DNA of 64,000 nucleotides from Sodalis sp. dw_96 (GTDB lineage: Bacteria; Pseudomonadota; Gammaproteobacteria; Enterobacterales; Enterobacteriaceae): the NCBI RefSeq assembly GCF_018449575.1, contig NZ_JAAVUT010000023.1, positions 1 to 64,000 on the forward strand. Direction: 5' to 3'. Numbering within the stretch: position 1 is the first letter of the stretch; each line of letters starts with the position of its first letter. The position numbers and the translations under genes are program-made. Positions 18,012 through 25,874 of this stretch are shown here, one piece after another. The notes under the pieces were generated by a model. It worked only from the letters and a program-made list of their open reading frames with translations. It made no database searches and was not told the origin of the DNA.

Positions 18012-18839
18012 TCAACGTTGGGAATGATATTGTTCATAACCTTGCCCGAAATGGCGCTCCAGCCGTTGCTGAAAGAGTTCCAGCACAACCGACATCAGCC
18101 AATATATAGCCGCCGCGGTGGCCAGCATTTCCATATAGTGATAGGTACTGCGTCCATAGGATTGAGCCAGGAAATTGAGCTCCCACAGCCCCATCAGCGA
18201 CACCAGCGAGGAATCTTTAAGCATCGAGATGAAAAGCGATCCCACCGGCGGCAGTATGATGCGCAGCGCTTGCGGCGCCACCACGTGGGACAGTATCACC
18301 GAACGCGACAGGCCGAGCGCCATTGCCGCCTCTTTTTGTCCGCGGGATACGCCTATCACACCGCTGCGAATAGTCTCCGCCAGATAGGCGCCGTAATTCA
18401 GCGACAGAGCAATGATACCTGAGCTGAACGCGCCCAAGACGATACCTGCCTGGGGTAGCGCCAGATAGATAATCAATACCTGAACCAACAGCGGCGTGCC
18501 GCGAAATAGCGAGACGTAAAAAGTGGCGCAACCGAAAGCGATTGCGCTGGCGGACAGACGCCCGGCGGCGGTGATGATACCCAACAGGATACAAAACAAC
18601 ATGGAAATCAACGTGATTACCAGGGTCAGCGCCGCCCCCTGAATGAACCCGTCCGGGGACAGCCGCAGTCCGAGCATAAACGGCAATTTCTGCCGGATTA
18701 AACCGAAATCAAGATCCATGCGGGAGAACAGGCAGACCAGCAGCGTCATTAGGAGCAGCCAGGTAAGGCCGGTTCGCAACCGGAATCCCGGACCGCCCTT
18801 GGCCGCTGAAACCGGGGGTAAAGGGTATGGCAAACGCAT
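18012..18839 (-). CDS. Polar amino acid ABC transporter permease
   Basis: A 275-aa inner-membrane permease of the HisM/GlnP type. About five membrane segments follow an N-terminal anchor, and the ATPase-contact (EAA) loop is QKEAAMALGLSRSVILSHVVAPQALRIILPP near residues 180-210. Its ATG overlaps the stop of the binding-protein gene (TAATG), so translation is coupled. No ATP-binding subunit gene is found nearby, so it must borrow one or the ATPase gene has been lost. See the binding-protein and mmuM entries for the probable role. Confidence 0.87.
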   Translation of the reverse strand: MRLPYPLPPVSAAKGGPGFRLRTGLTWLLLMTLLVCLFSRMDLDFGLIRQKLPFMLGLRLSPDGFIQGAALTLVITLISMLFCILLGIITAAGRLSASAIAFGCATFYVSLFRGTPLLVQVLIIYLALPQAGIVLGAFSSGIIALSLNYGAYLAETIRSGVIGVSRGQKEAAMALGLSRSVILSHVVAPQALRIILPPVGSLFISMLKDSSLVSLMGLWELNFLAQSYGRSTYHYMEMLATAAAIYWLMSVVLELFQQRLERHFGQGYEQYHSQR

Positions 18840-19663
18840 TATAGCGATGCCCGGGTGATATCTTCGCCAAACCAGTGCTGAGAGATTTTTGCCAATGTCC
18901 CATCGGCACGCAGTGCATTGATGGTATCCGCAACGGTTTTATTCCACGCTTCATCGCCTTTATCCGTGGCCACCCAGTTTGGTTCCGCATAGAGTTCGGC
19001 GGCGATGCGAAAACGATTGGTCTTGGCAATACGCGCGTTGGCCGTCGCCAGATCGGAGACCACCGCGTCAAGGCGGGTTCCGGCGCCTAACGCCAGGTTC
19101 TGAAAGGCGACGGTTTCGTCCGTAGGTATGATCTGGACATGATTAAATGGGAAATTAATGGGTTTAGCGCCCGGAATCACCAGAGTTTTATTCAGGTAAT
19201 TTTCATAGCTGGAGCCAATGCCTACCCCCACCTTTTTATTGCTCAAATCCGCGGCGCCCTTAATGTTCTTTTCATCTTTATTCACCACCAGCACCGCCGG
19301 AGAGCTATAATAGGGCACTGGAAAATCAAGAACTTTGGCCCGCTCGGTATTGGGTGTCATTGAACAGATGCAGACATCCCATCGCCCGTTCCATTTACCT
19401 CCGACAATGGTTTCCCATCCCGGCGTGACCAGTTCCAACTTAACCCCCAGCTTTTGCGCCACCGCTTTCGCCACATCCACATCAAATCCGGCCAGCTGGT
19501 TGTTTTCATCTATAAAACCAAAAGGGGGATAATCGTTCACTAACACATCATGAAGGACTTTTGACTGAGTGACCCGGTCCAGGGTCGAACCCGCGCTGGC
19601 GGATTGCACGCCCAAGAGGGAAATGGCGGCGGTCAGTATCATTGATCTCAAAAATGCGGACAT
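18839..19663 (-). CDS. Amino acid ABC transporter substrate-binding protein
   Basis: A 274-aa periplasmic protein with a Sec signal peptide (residues 1-25, likely cut after SASA). The mature part is a SBP-bac-3-type fold: DYPPFGFIDENNQLAGFDVDVAKAVAQKLGVKLELV and the later VGVGIGSSYENYL are diagnostic of polar amino acid binders. AGTAGGG a few bases upstream supports the start. It is first in the operon binding protein-permease-mmuM. The ligand is not known from sequence; the mmuM linkage suggests S-methylmethionine, methionine or a relative. Confidence 0.88.
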   Translation of the reverse strand: MSAFLRSMILTAAISLLGVQSASAGSTLDRVTQSKVLHDVLVNDYPPFGFIDENNQLAGFDVDVAKAVAQKLGVKLELVTPGWETIVGGKWNGRWDVCICSMTPNTERAKVLDFPVPYYSSPAVLVVNKDEKNIKGAADLSNKKVGVGIGSSYENYLNKTLVIPGAKPINFPFNHVQIIPTDETVAFQNLALGAGTRLDAVVSDLATANARIAKTNRFRIAAELYAEPNWVATDKGDEAWNKTVADTINALRADGTLAKISQHWFGEDITRASL

Positions 19664-19799
19664 CGTTTACCCTACTCTTTCCAAGAAAAGCCTATGACCA
19701 CAACTTAGTGAACCTACCGGTGCTTTCAAAATATCAAAGCGGTATATCTTATATAATTCATATCCAACGAGGAAAAGTGCCGCGACAGGATTTGCTAAA

Positions 19800-19838
19800 T
19801 TTACGATTTACTGTAAACTTATCTTGATAAATCGTAAA
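19800..19838. promoter_or_regulatory. Inverted repeat upstream of the HTH gene, candidate operator
   Basis: TTTACGATTTA (19800-19810) and TAAATCGTAAA (19828-19838) form a perfect 11-bp inverted repeat with a 17-nt spacer, ending 16 bases before the ATG of the DNA-binding protein at 19855. Its position fits autorepression, as in toxin-antitoxin modules. It is not repeated upstream of the RES-domain gene. It could also form a hairpin in the leader RNA. Confidence 0.55.
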
Positions 19839-19854
19839 ATATTTTGGGGCATCC

Positions 19855-20535
19855 ATGGGAATACCTGCTAAAAAGATCAGTAACCATCATCACGGCCGAC
19901 AGCCCGGCAGCCTCGATCATTCCGAGCTTCTCCGGGCGCGAATAGCCAATCTGTCGGAACATTTTATCGATGTCCTCAGAAAAAAAGATGCAGAAAACAT
20001 TAATCTATTATTAACATTGCCGGATGATCAGTTTTGGTCGGAAATCAAAGGTCGGGCTAACCATATTGAAATTGTGGAAATGAACACACCCGAGAAAAAA
20101 GAGCATCAAGAGTTCGTCAATAACAGAAACGCTTTCCTTGCTCATTTGGGAAAATATGGCGGTGTTTATAAATCAAGTATGGTAGCTGACATTTTAGGCA
20201 TATCTCGCCCTACCGTTAACAAATATGGCGAGCAAAGCAAGCTCATCGTCCTCAATTGGGGCAATGAAAATCTCTATCCGGTTTTTCAATTTTCAATCGA
20301 GGATAATAATGGCGCGAAAGGTCTGCTAAAAGGACTGCCGGAAATTTTGGCTTGCTTGAAAAACGTCAGCAGTGTAAGAAAGTGTAACTTCTTCACCCGT
20401 AGAATTGATACGCTGGACAAAGCGTTGGATAAACCCACTACTGCTCTGGAGATATTGCGCAAAGGAGCTTCGGCGGAGGAAATACGTCAACTGGCAAGGC
20501 TGGCCGGCATCTTCGGCACCCCTGATGCGGCGTAA
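19855..20535 (+). CDS. DNA-binding protein with MbcA/ParS-like toxin-binding C-terminus
   Basis: A 226-aa protein. Residues 1-95 are a charged helical region I do not recognise. Residues ~100-148 form a helix-turn-helix followed by a short wing (GGVYKSSMVADILGISRP, then KLIVLNWGNENLYPVFQF), and the C-terminus (FFTRRIDTLDKALDKPTTALEILRKG... to 215) fits the Xre/MbcA/ParS toxin-binding domain, in which a 'P-hydrophobic-E-L-L-x-x-G' turn is typical. Members of this family are antitoxins paired with RES-domain NAD-degrading toxins. A RES gene is indeed next to it, but on the opposite strand, with only 3 bp between the two stop codons. GGGG upstream of the ATG is the ribosome-binding site. Function as antitoxin is inference. 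Confidence 0.65.
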   Translation: MGIPAKKISNHHHGRQPGSLDHSELLRARIANLSEHFIDVLRKKDAENINLLLTLPDDQFWSEIKGRANHIEIVEMNTPEKKEHQEFVNNRNAFLAHLGKYGGVYKSSMVADILGISRPTVNKYGEQSKLIVLNWGNENLYPVFQFSIEDNNGAKGLLKGLPEILACLKNVSSVRKCNFFTRRIDTLDKALDKPTTALEILRKGASAEEIRQLARLAGIFGTPDAA

Positions 20536-20538
20536 GGA

Positions 20539-21168
20539 CTAACCGGTAATGCGAATATCCAGCTGGTCCCTCAGCATATTCCTGGCGCTGACGCCGTCAT
20601 GCTGAAAATCGGACAACCGCGTGACGGATTTGGTGGCAACAAGACCCTCACCAGAGATGTCCTCGCACCAGAAAACCGTGCAGCATTGTCCGGTCATGCG
20701 GGAGAGATATTCCAGCCCATCCACATGTTTTGACAGTACCGCCGCAAGCGCCTGGGTATTCCGGTAATTGTCCCCCATCAGTTCTCCCAGCGAGACATGC
20801 AGCAAGGGGGCCAGCGCCGTTAAATCAATAATCGACAGTTCCCGCACCGCCGTGACGATCGCCATACAATTTTTATTATAATCTTCCAGATCGATAAAAT
20901 TTTCCCCTTTATACATTTCAGCGCAGGCGGTAATCGGCATGGCGGTGACATAAAAAGCACCCTTTCTTCTGTCGGGAATAGCGTAACGAGACTCTCTTTT
21001 TGGATCTTTATTAAAAAAAACCCCATTTCCACCATAAAAATTATCCTGTAATCGATAATAATCTGTTGATGCCGAGTAGGTCTTGACGATTTTATGCCCC
21101 GCAACCTTATTTTTTTGTATTATCTGATCCATTCTATGTTCAATGTTACCCCAAATCTTTAATAGCAT
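20539..21168 (-). CDS. RES-domain protein, probable NAD-degrading toxin
   Basis: A 209-aa protein. The RES fold is supported by YYRLQDNFYGGNGVFFN with the key arginine at ~39, KGAFYVTAMPITACAEMY with the glutamate at ~84, and DGLEYLSR with the serine at ~156, which are the R-E-S residues, then VFWCED. Known relatives (MbcT, ParT, ResT) degrade or transfer NAD and arrest growth unless bound by an Xre/MbcA/ParS antitoxin. All three residues are present, so it may be active. Start is uncertain: no good ribosome-binding site precedes the ATG at 21168, and an ATG at 21132 is possible. Transcribed toward the HTH gene at 19855, unlike the usual co-directional antitoxin-toxin order. Confidence 0.7.
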   Translation of the reverse strand: MLLKIWGNIEHRMDQIIQKNKVAGHKIVKTYSASTDYYRLQDNFYGGNGVFFNKDPKRESRYAIPDRRKGAFYVTAMPITACAEMYKGENFIDLEDYNKNCMAIVTAVRELSIIDLTALAPLLHVSLGELMGDNYRNTQALAAVLSKHVDGLEYLSRMTGQCCTVFWCEDISGEGLVATKSVTRLSDFQHDGVSARNMLRDQLDIRITG

Positions 21169-21671
21169 AAAATATTTACTTTACATTTATTAGACAGAAA
21201 CATTTATGCTTCCTTCTGGTTTCAAGGGGCGACGCAGGCCAAAATAGAGCTTTTTTTTTGCTCAAAAAATACCTATGACACGGATCAGTTTGCTATTAAT
21301 ACCTTCGAACTAAAATACAGGGATAATGGGCGGTTCTTCTAATTAAAAATGATACTAAGAGAAAAGATAAGGAGCAAGCATTCGGGATGGTTATTTAGGT
21401 AACGTTTATTAACACACAATCGAAATCATTAATGTTTTTTGTATTTAAATAACAATTCATATATCTCTTTGTGGGATAATCCGGCTTAGTGCCGCCTCAG
21501 GAAATCCTGCCAGCCTCAGGAATCTATAGTATTTTTTTAGCTAAAATCAAGCTTACAATATAACAATTTTTAGCAAGGGAACATTCTTGAGGTTAAATGC
21601 CATTAAACGCAGTATAAATAGCCATTCTGAGATACCCATATTCTTTGCATGGAAATGGGTATATAGGGCTG
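21169..21671. other. AT-rich divergent region, no gene seen
   Basis: 503 bp between the leftward RES gene and the rightward UROD-like gene. AT-rich, with no coding potential on either strand. It must hold promoters for both flanking genes; I could not pick convincing -35/-10 pairs or operators. Confidence 0.45.
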
Positions 21672-22718
21672 ATGCTGGATAAAACGATGACAAGCACAGA
21701 GCGACTGAAGAGTATGTTGCAGGGAAAACCTGTTGATAGAACCGCGATTGCCGGTTGGCTGCACATGCCATTGGTGGACAGGAATATCGCGGAGTTCGTG
21801 GAGGCGACCATCCAATTCACCGACGAAAATCAATGGGATTTTGTCAAAGTGATGTCCAACGGGCATTACATGGCCGAAGCCTATGGGGCGGATATCCGGT
21901 TTTCCAGCGATCCTACGCGATGGTCGGGGACTTTTCTGTCTTATCCGGTGAAAACCCCTGGCGACCTTTTAAAGCTACCGGTGCTGGATAAAACCAATGC
22001 CGCTCTGGCAAGAGAGATTGCGGTAACCTACGCCCTGGTGCAACATTACCGGGGAAAAGTCCCTATTGTGGCGACCCTGTTTGCTCCGCTGACCTGGATT
22101 CAGGAAATGAGCAGTTCCACCGATCCCCGTCTGACCAGGGAGTTTATGCAGCGGCATAAAAAAGCCTTGCATACAGGTCTCGAAGCCTTGCTGACGACTC
22201 AATTTACATTCATTGACGGGCTGCTGGACGCGGGTATCGACGGTATCTTCCTGGCCTCTCAATTTATCAGCAGCGCGGTGATTAGCCGGGAAGAATATAA
22301 TGAATTCTGCCGTCCTTATGACCAGGCGATTCTGTCCTATATCAACGGTAAGACCTGGTTCAATATTCTACATGTACACGGCGAAAAAAGGCTGCTGTTT
22401 AATGAATGCCTTGATTACGACGTGCAGGCATTCAATTGGGAAGATGCACCCTACGGCGTAGCGGACACAGAGCGAAGCAGCATAAAATCCATACGCAAAT
22501 TGACCGACAAAATCATCATAGGCGGTATTGATCAACATCACGACTTTTACCAAGAGGAAAATAACCGGGACATCATCAGGGCGCGGCTCCAGCTGCAATA
22601 TCAGCGCGCGTTAAAAGAGTCGGGTGGGAATAACTTTATCTTCGCACCCGGCTGCGCGCTGCCGCAGGATATTCCTCGGGAAATTTTTATGCTGCTAAAA
22701 GATATTGTCGGTGAGTAA
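21672..22718 (+). CDS. Uroporphyrinogen decarboxylase-like protein (methyltransferase-type)
   Basis: A ~348-aa TIM-barrel protein of the UROD superfamily (PF01208). It is not HemE: it lacks the HemE N-terminal RQAGR motif, and instead has the pattern of UROD-like corrinoid methyltransferases (MtaA/MtbA/CmuA group). In these the zinc site is H-x-C...C; here the strand reads NILHVHGE, so histidine replaces the first cysteine, and a cysteine remains in FAPGCALPQDIP near the C-terminus. No corrinoid protein gene is adjacent. Start is uncertain among ATGs at 21645, 21672 and 21687; AGGG sits very close to 21672. The reaction is unknown; a one-carbon or demethylation role is only a guess from the family. 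Confidence 0.7.
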   Translation: MLDKTMTSTERLKSMLQGKPVDRTAIAGWLHMPLVDRNIAEFVEATIQFTDENQWDFVKVMSNGHYMAEAYGADIRFSSDPTRWSGTFLSYPVKTPGDLLKLPVLDKTNAALAREIAVTYALVQHYRGKVPIVATLFAPLTWIQEMSSSTDPRLTREFMQRHKKALHTGLEALLTTQFTFIDGLLDAGIDGIFLASQFISSAVISREEYNEFCRPYDQAILSYINGKTWFNILHVHGEKRLLFNECLDYDVQAFNWEDAPYGVADTERSSIKSIRKLTDKIIIGGIDQHHDFYQEENNRDIIRARLQLQYQRALKESGGNNFIFAPGCALPQDIPREIFMLLKDIVGE

Positions 22719-22730
22719 TGCCGCCGAAAA

Positions 22731-23171
22731 TTAACCGAAGAGTTTGCATTGAGCGGTCAGTTTGCGTACGTCCTTTTTACCGCCGATGATTGCCATTCCC
22801 AACAGTTGCAGCTGTTCGGCCCTTTGGGTCTGTACCATTGCCGTGAATTCTTCGTAGCGGGTGGTCTCCTGCCCTTCAACCGGAAAAATGACCTTATCCA
22901 GTGCCAGGCGCCGGCAACTTTCCAACAGTTTTTTCAACTCGTCGGCCGAAGCGGCCAGCACCGGTATACCGATGGGGATCAAGCCGGGATATTCACATTG
23001 TTCTGCGTCGATTAACGGTGGCCCCACCAAAACGGGATGACGCTGTCCCACGGTCAAGGCGATGACCGCGGCGGCATTCACCGCCTTGCCGGCGGGTAAA
23101 TCTTCATTGAGAACGATGACACAGCGTTCTGGTTGACGGGACGTGATTTCATTTATCGGAATCGAACTCAT
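22731..23171 (-). CDS. DUF2000 family protein
   Basis: A 146-aa protein with the DUF2000 pattern: CVIVLNEDLPAGKAVNAAAVIALTVG at residues ~17-43, then a short central strand region and IFPVEGQETTRYEEF. The family has a fold related to peptidyl-tRNA hydrolase 2 but no established activity. I chose ATG 23171 because AGGAG lies 7 bases upstream; the in-frame ATG at 23177 is too close to it. It follows an AraC regulator by 46 bp on the same strand, an arrangement seen often for DUF2000 genes. Converges with the UROD-like gene with a 12-bp gap. Confidence 0.75.
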   Translation of the reverse strand: MSSIPINEITSRQPERCVIVLNEDLPAGKAVNAAAVIALTVGQRHPVLVGPPLIDAEQCEYPGLIPIGIPVLAASADELKKLLESCRRLALDKVIFPVEGQETTRYEEFTAMVQTQRAEQLQLLGMAIIGGKKDVRKLTAQCKLFG

Positions 23172-23217
23172 ATTCATTCTCCTGCTGAATCGAATTCCGA
23201 GCATAAGCCAGATGCTT

Positions 23218-24057
23218 TTACCGGTCTGGAACGCTTGTGCAGATCCGCCGGTAGGCCGCAGGGGTCAAATAATAAGCGCGTTTAAACCAGCGCCCCATAT
23301 GGCTTTGATCGGCAAAACCCGCCAGTGCGGCCGCATCCGCCGGCAAAAGACCCCGGGCCAATAATGCCCGCGCTTTAACCAATCGCAACTGTACCAGATA
23401 GGCATGGGGCGGCAGGCCGTAACAATGCAGAAATTGACGGTTTAATTGGAATCTGTCCATCCCGGCCATGGCGGCCAGCTCAGTCAAACCGATCTCTTCC
23501 CCCACCCGATCATGGAGATAATCCCGGACCCGATGTATGGCCGGATTGTTTTTATCCGCCGTCACCTTTTTTTGAAGCCAGGTATAGCGGCGGGTTAATA
23601 GGGAAATCAGCTGCTGCATCGCATGGTCTTTCACGATTTTGAAATCCTGGCGATGCAGTGCATCGAAGGCGGATAGTGTGGCGGCAGCTAATACATCATC
23701 CTGGAGCAGGGTAGCCGGACAGGATATCTCTGCCCGATCCGGCGCATTCTCGAAGATTCCCTGTAACGCGTGCCGCAAAAATTCCGGAGGAATATACAGC
23801 ATACGGTAGGTGAACCCGGACCGGTCGACCGCATCGCCGTCATGTACTTCACCCGGCGCCAGGGTAAAGACCTTGCCGGGAGTACTGCGGTATTTCACCC
23901 GGCCGGAGTGAAATTGCTGCACCCCCGATTCGGTGACGCCCACCAGATAGCTGTCATGCCAGTGCGCGTCGTAAGCGTGTCCCTCAAAGTGCGCCCGGAT
24001 GGTTTCAATCCGGGTATCTTTATCCTGAACAATATCGACCCATTGCGTCATGGTCAT
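23218..24057 (-). CDS. AraC-family transcriptional regulator
   Basis: A 279-aa regulator. The first ~100 residues are a cupin-type sensing domain (AHWHDSYLVGVTESGVQQF, FTLAPGEVHDGD), and residues ~170-270 are the double helix-turn-helix (IGLTELAAMAGMDRFQLNRQF; GFADQSHMGRWFKRAYYLTPAAYR). This architecture resembles LysR-independent amino acid or lysE-linked AraC regulators. It is upstream of the DUF2000 gene and probably in the same transcript. The effector is unknown. Confidence 0.83.
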   Translation of the reverse strand: MTMTQWVDIVQDKDTRIETIRAHFEGHAYDAHWHDSYLVGVTESGVQQFHSGRVKYRSTPGKVFTLAPGEVHDGDAVDRSGFTYRMLYIPPEFLRHALQGIFENAPDRAEISCPATLLQDDVLAAATLSAFDALHRQDFKIVKDHAMQQLISLLTRRYTWLQKKVTADKNNPAIHRVRDYLHDRVGEEIGLTELAAMAGMDRFQLNRQFLHCYGLPPHAYLVQLRLVKARALLARGLLPADAAALAGFADQSHMGRWFKRAYYLTPAAYRRICTSVPDR

Positions 24058-24737
24058 GAAAGCGTGCCCGGCCCATTGGTGGAGAGGAGATTATATGCTA
24101 GCAGACATGCCCATGATTGCATCGCCGGCATGCTGGTTTTTTGTGCAAAAATGTAAAAGGGCCAACTGACATTCGGCGAAAAACGACACACAGCCGGTTA
24201 TGACCGCCGCTTATCATCGCAACGAATGCATATAATCATCGATTCAAAATATAATTCTTGCAAATAATTTTAAGAAAAATAATTTTTATTATTTCTACTT
24301 TTGGCATGTCTATAAGTTTTACCTATAATAATGGATCACCCATCGGGGCTTCGCGCGCGTCGACGCTGCGCAACAAAAGACTGGCGATACGGCAAAAAAT
24401 AGCTAAATATAATGATTACGGCGCATATTGCGGAGATATGATATCCGCTCACTCTGAAAACCAGCCGGGGATAAAACCACAAATACCTCATTGTCTAAAC
24501 AGTTAATTTGATATTTATTTTAGTCTGATTGATACAATAATAGCGTAATAAACCCATATGTATAATGATTAACGTTTTGAATAATATAAGTTTAAAAATT
24601 TCAACTTTATTTTTATATGGTTTTTCCCTGCTAATTGACAAATTGATACGGTACTACCACTCTAAGAGGGCATTAATTTTTGTAATCAATATTGTATTGA
24701 ATCTACTTATTATAAAGATGTTATGGAGCCATAAAAA
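24058..24737. other. AT-rich region upstream of the polyketide synthase
   Basis: 680 bp, strongly AT-rich from about 24210 on. Two short frames of about 80 codons lack ribosome-binding sites and have no recognisable protein features, so I do not call them. The contrast with the flanking DNA and the AT-rich leader suggest that the polyketide synthase was acquired and may be silenced by H-NS. The promoter of that gene should lie here. Confidence 0.45.
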
Positions 24738-25808
24738 ATGCCGACACTTCACAAGCCAGCGATATATCTGCCGGAGTATATTATTACCCTTGAGGAAACC
24801 ATTGATTTAGCGAAAAAGAATTTCAAGGATAATCCAAATTTGGAAAAATCCATCGCGCTGATAACCAATACGGGCGTAAAAAAAAGACACATTATCCAAC
24901 CTATCGAGCTGGCAACATTACACCCGGGCTTTGGCTATCGAAATGCCGTTTTTGAATATCAATCCAAGAGGCTGGTTCCCGACGTGATAGAGGAAGCCTT
25001 GAGTCATGCCGATATCACCGCCAAAGATATTTCGGCCATTATTTATGTTTCATGTTCCGGTTTTTTAATGCCGTCGTTGACCGCCTGGCTGGTGAATAAA
25101 ATGGGATTCCCCTTGCAGACGGTGCAAATCCCCATCGCTCAACTCGGCTGTGCCGCCGGCGGCGCGGCTATTAACCGCGCTCATGATTTTATTCTGGCGC
25201 ACCCCGGCAGCAATGTGCTAATTGTCAGCTGTGAATTCTGCTCATTAAGCTATCAACCCACCGATGGCGATGTCGGCAGTCTGCTTTCCGATGGTTTATT
25301 TGGCGATGCGATAACCGCGGCCGTAGTCACCAGCCGCGCCGGCAACGGCCTGGAATTACAAAGAAACAGTAGTTATCTTATTCCAGAAACCGATGAATGG
25401 ATACGCTACGTGGTAAAAGATACAGGTTTTCATTTCCGGCTGGATAAACGGGTTCCAGGCACTATGGCGCCTTTGGCGCCGGTTATGGCGGAGCTTGCTT
25501 CGACCCATGATTGGCAGATCGACAACCTTGACTATTATATTATCCATGCCGGTGGCCCCAGGATATTAGATGACTTATGCAAATATCTGGGCGTGCAAAA
25601 GGAGAAATTTTCCTATAGTCGCGACACTTTGGTCAATTGCGGCAACATCGCCAGTTCGGTGGTATTTGAAGCGTATCGACGCATGCATGAAGATCGTATT
25701 TTCAAATCCAGCCACAAAGGGATTATTGCCGGTTTTGGACCGGGAATTATCGCCGAGATGAATTTATCTCAATGGCGATCCGCCGATATAGCACAGCTGA
25801 CGGCTTAA
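24738..25808 (+). CDS. Type III polyketide synthase, PhlD-like
   Basis: A 356-aa ketosynthase of the chalcone/stilbene synthase superfamily. The catalytic triad is visible: Cys138 in QIPIAQLGCAAGGAAINRA, His270 in IIHAGGPRILDD and Asn303 in NCGNIASSV. The sequence follows Pseudomonas PhlD closely in several blocks (SCSGFLMPSLTAWLVN, VKDTGFHFRLDK, FGPGIIAEM). PhlD condenses three malonyl-CoA to phloroglucinol, the precursor of 2,4-diacetylphloroglucinol. No phlA-C-B acetyltransferase genes lie nearby, so the product would be phloroglucinol itself or a relative. GGAG nine bases before the ATG supports the start. The next gene is a convergent elaA, so it is a single-gene unit. Confidence 0.85.
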   Translation: MPTLHKPAIYLPEYIITLEETIDLAKKNFKDNPNLEKSIALITNTGVKKRHIIQPIELATLHPGFGYRNAVFEYQSKRLVPDVIEEALSHADITAKDISAIIYVSCSGFLMPSLTAWLVNKMGFPLQTVQIPIAQLGCAAGGAAINRAHDFILAHPGSNVLIVSCEFCSLSYQPTDGDVGSLLSDGLFGDAITAAVVTSRAGNGLELQRNSSYLIPETDEWIRYVVKDTGFHFRLDKRVPGTMAPLAPVMAELASTHDWQIDNLDYYIIHAGGPRILDDLCKYLGVQKEKFSYSRDTLVNCGNIASSVVFEAYRRMHEDRIFKSSHKGIIAGFGPGIIAEMNLSQWRSADIAQLTA

Positions 25809-25821
25809 AATATCCCCTAGA

Positions 25822-25859
25822 CCCCAAGGGCGGATGCATGTTGAAGCCGCCCAAAGGGG
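25822..25859. terminator. Hairpin between convergent pks and elaA
   Basis: GGGCGG (25828-25833) pairs with CCGCCC (25847-25852), and outer CCCC with GGGG (25822-25825, 25856-25859), separated by small bulges. It lies in the 66-bp gap between two convergent genes and could stop both. No T tract. Confidence 0.4.
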
Positions 25860-25874
25860 CCCTCAACCGGTACG

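Noticed and set aside
20539-21168. RES gene as the second gene of an antitoxin-toxin operon
   Set aside because: It is on the opposite strand to the DNA-binding protein gene, so a shared transcript is not possible.
21672-22718. UROD-like gene as hemE
   Set aside because: It lacks the HemE substrate-binding arginine motifs near the N-terminus, and its C-terminal pattern is that of UROD-like methyltransferases.
24258-24810. Two open frames of about 80 codons on the plus strand before the polyketide synthase
   Set aside because: They lie in AT-rich DNA with no ribosome-binding sites, and the second overlaps the start of the synthase. Composition explains them.
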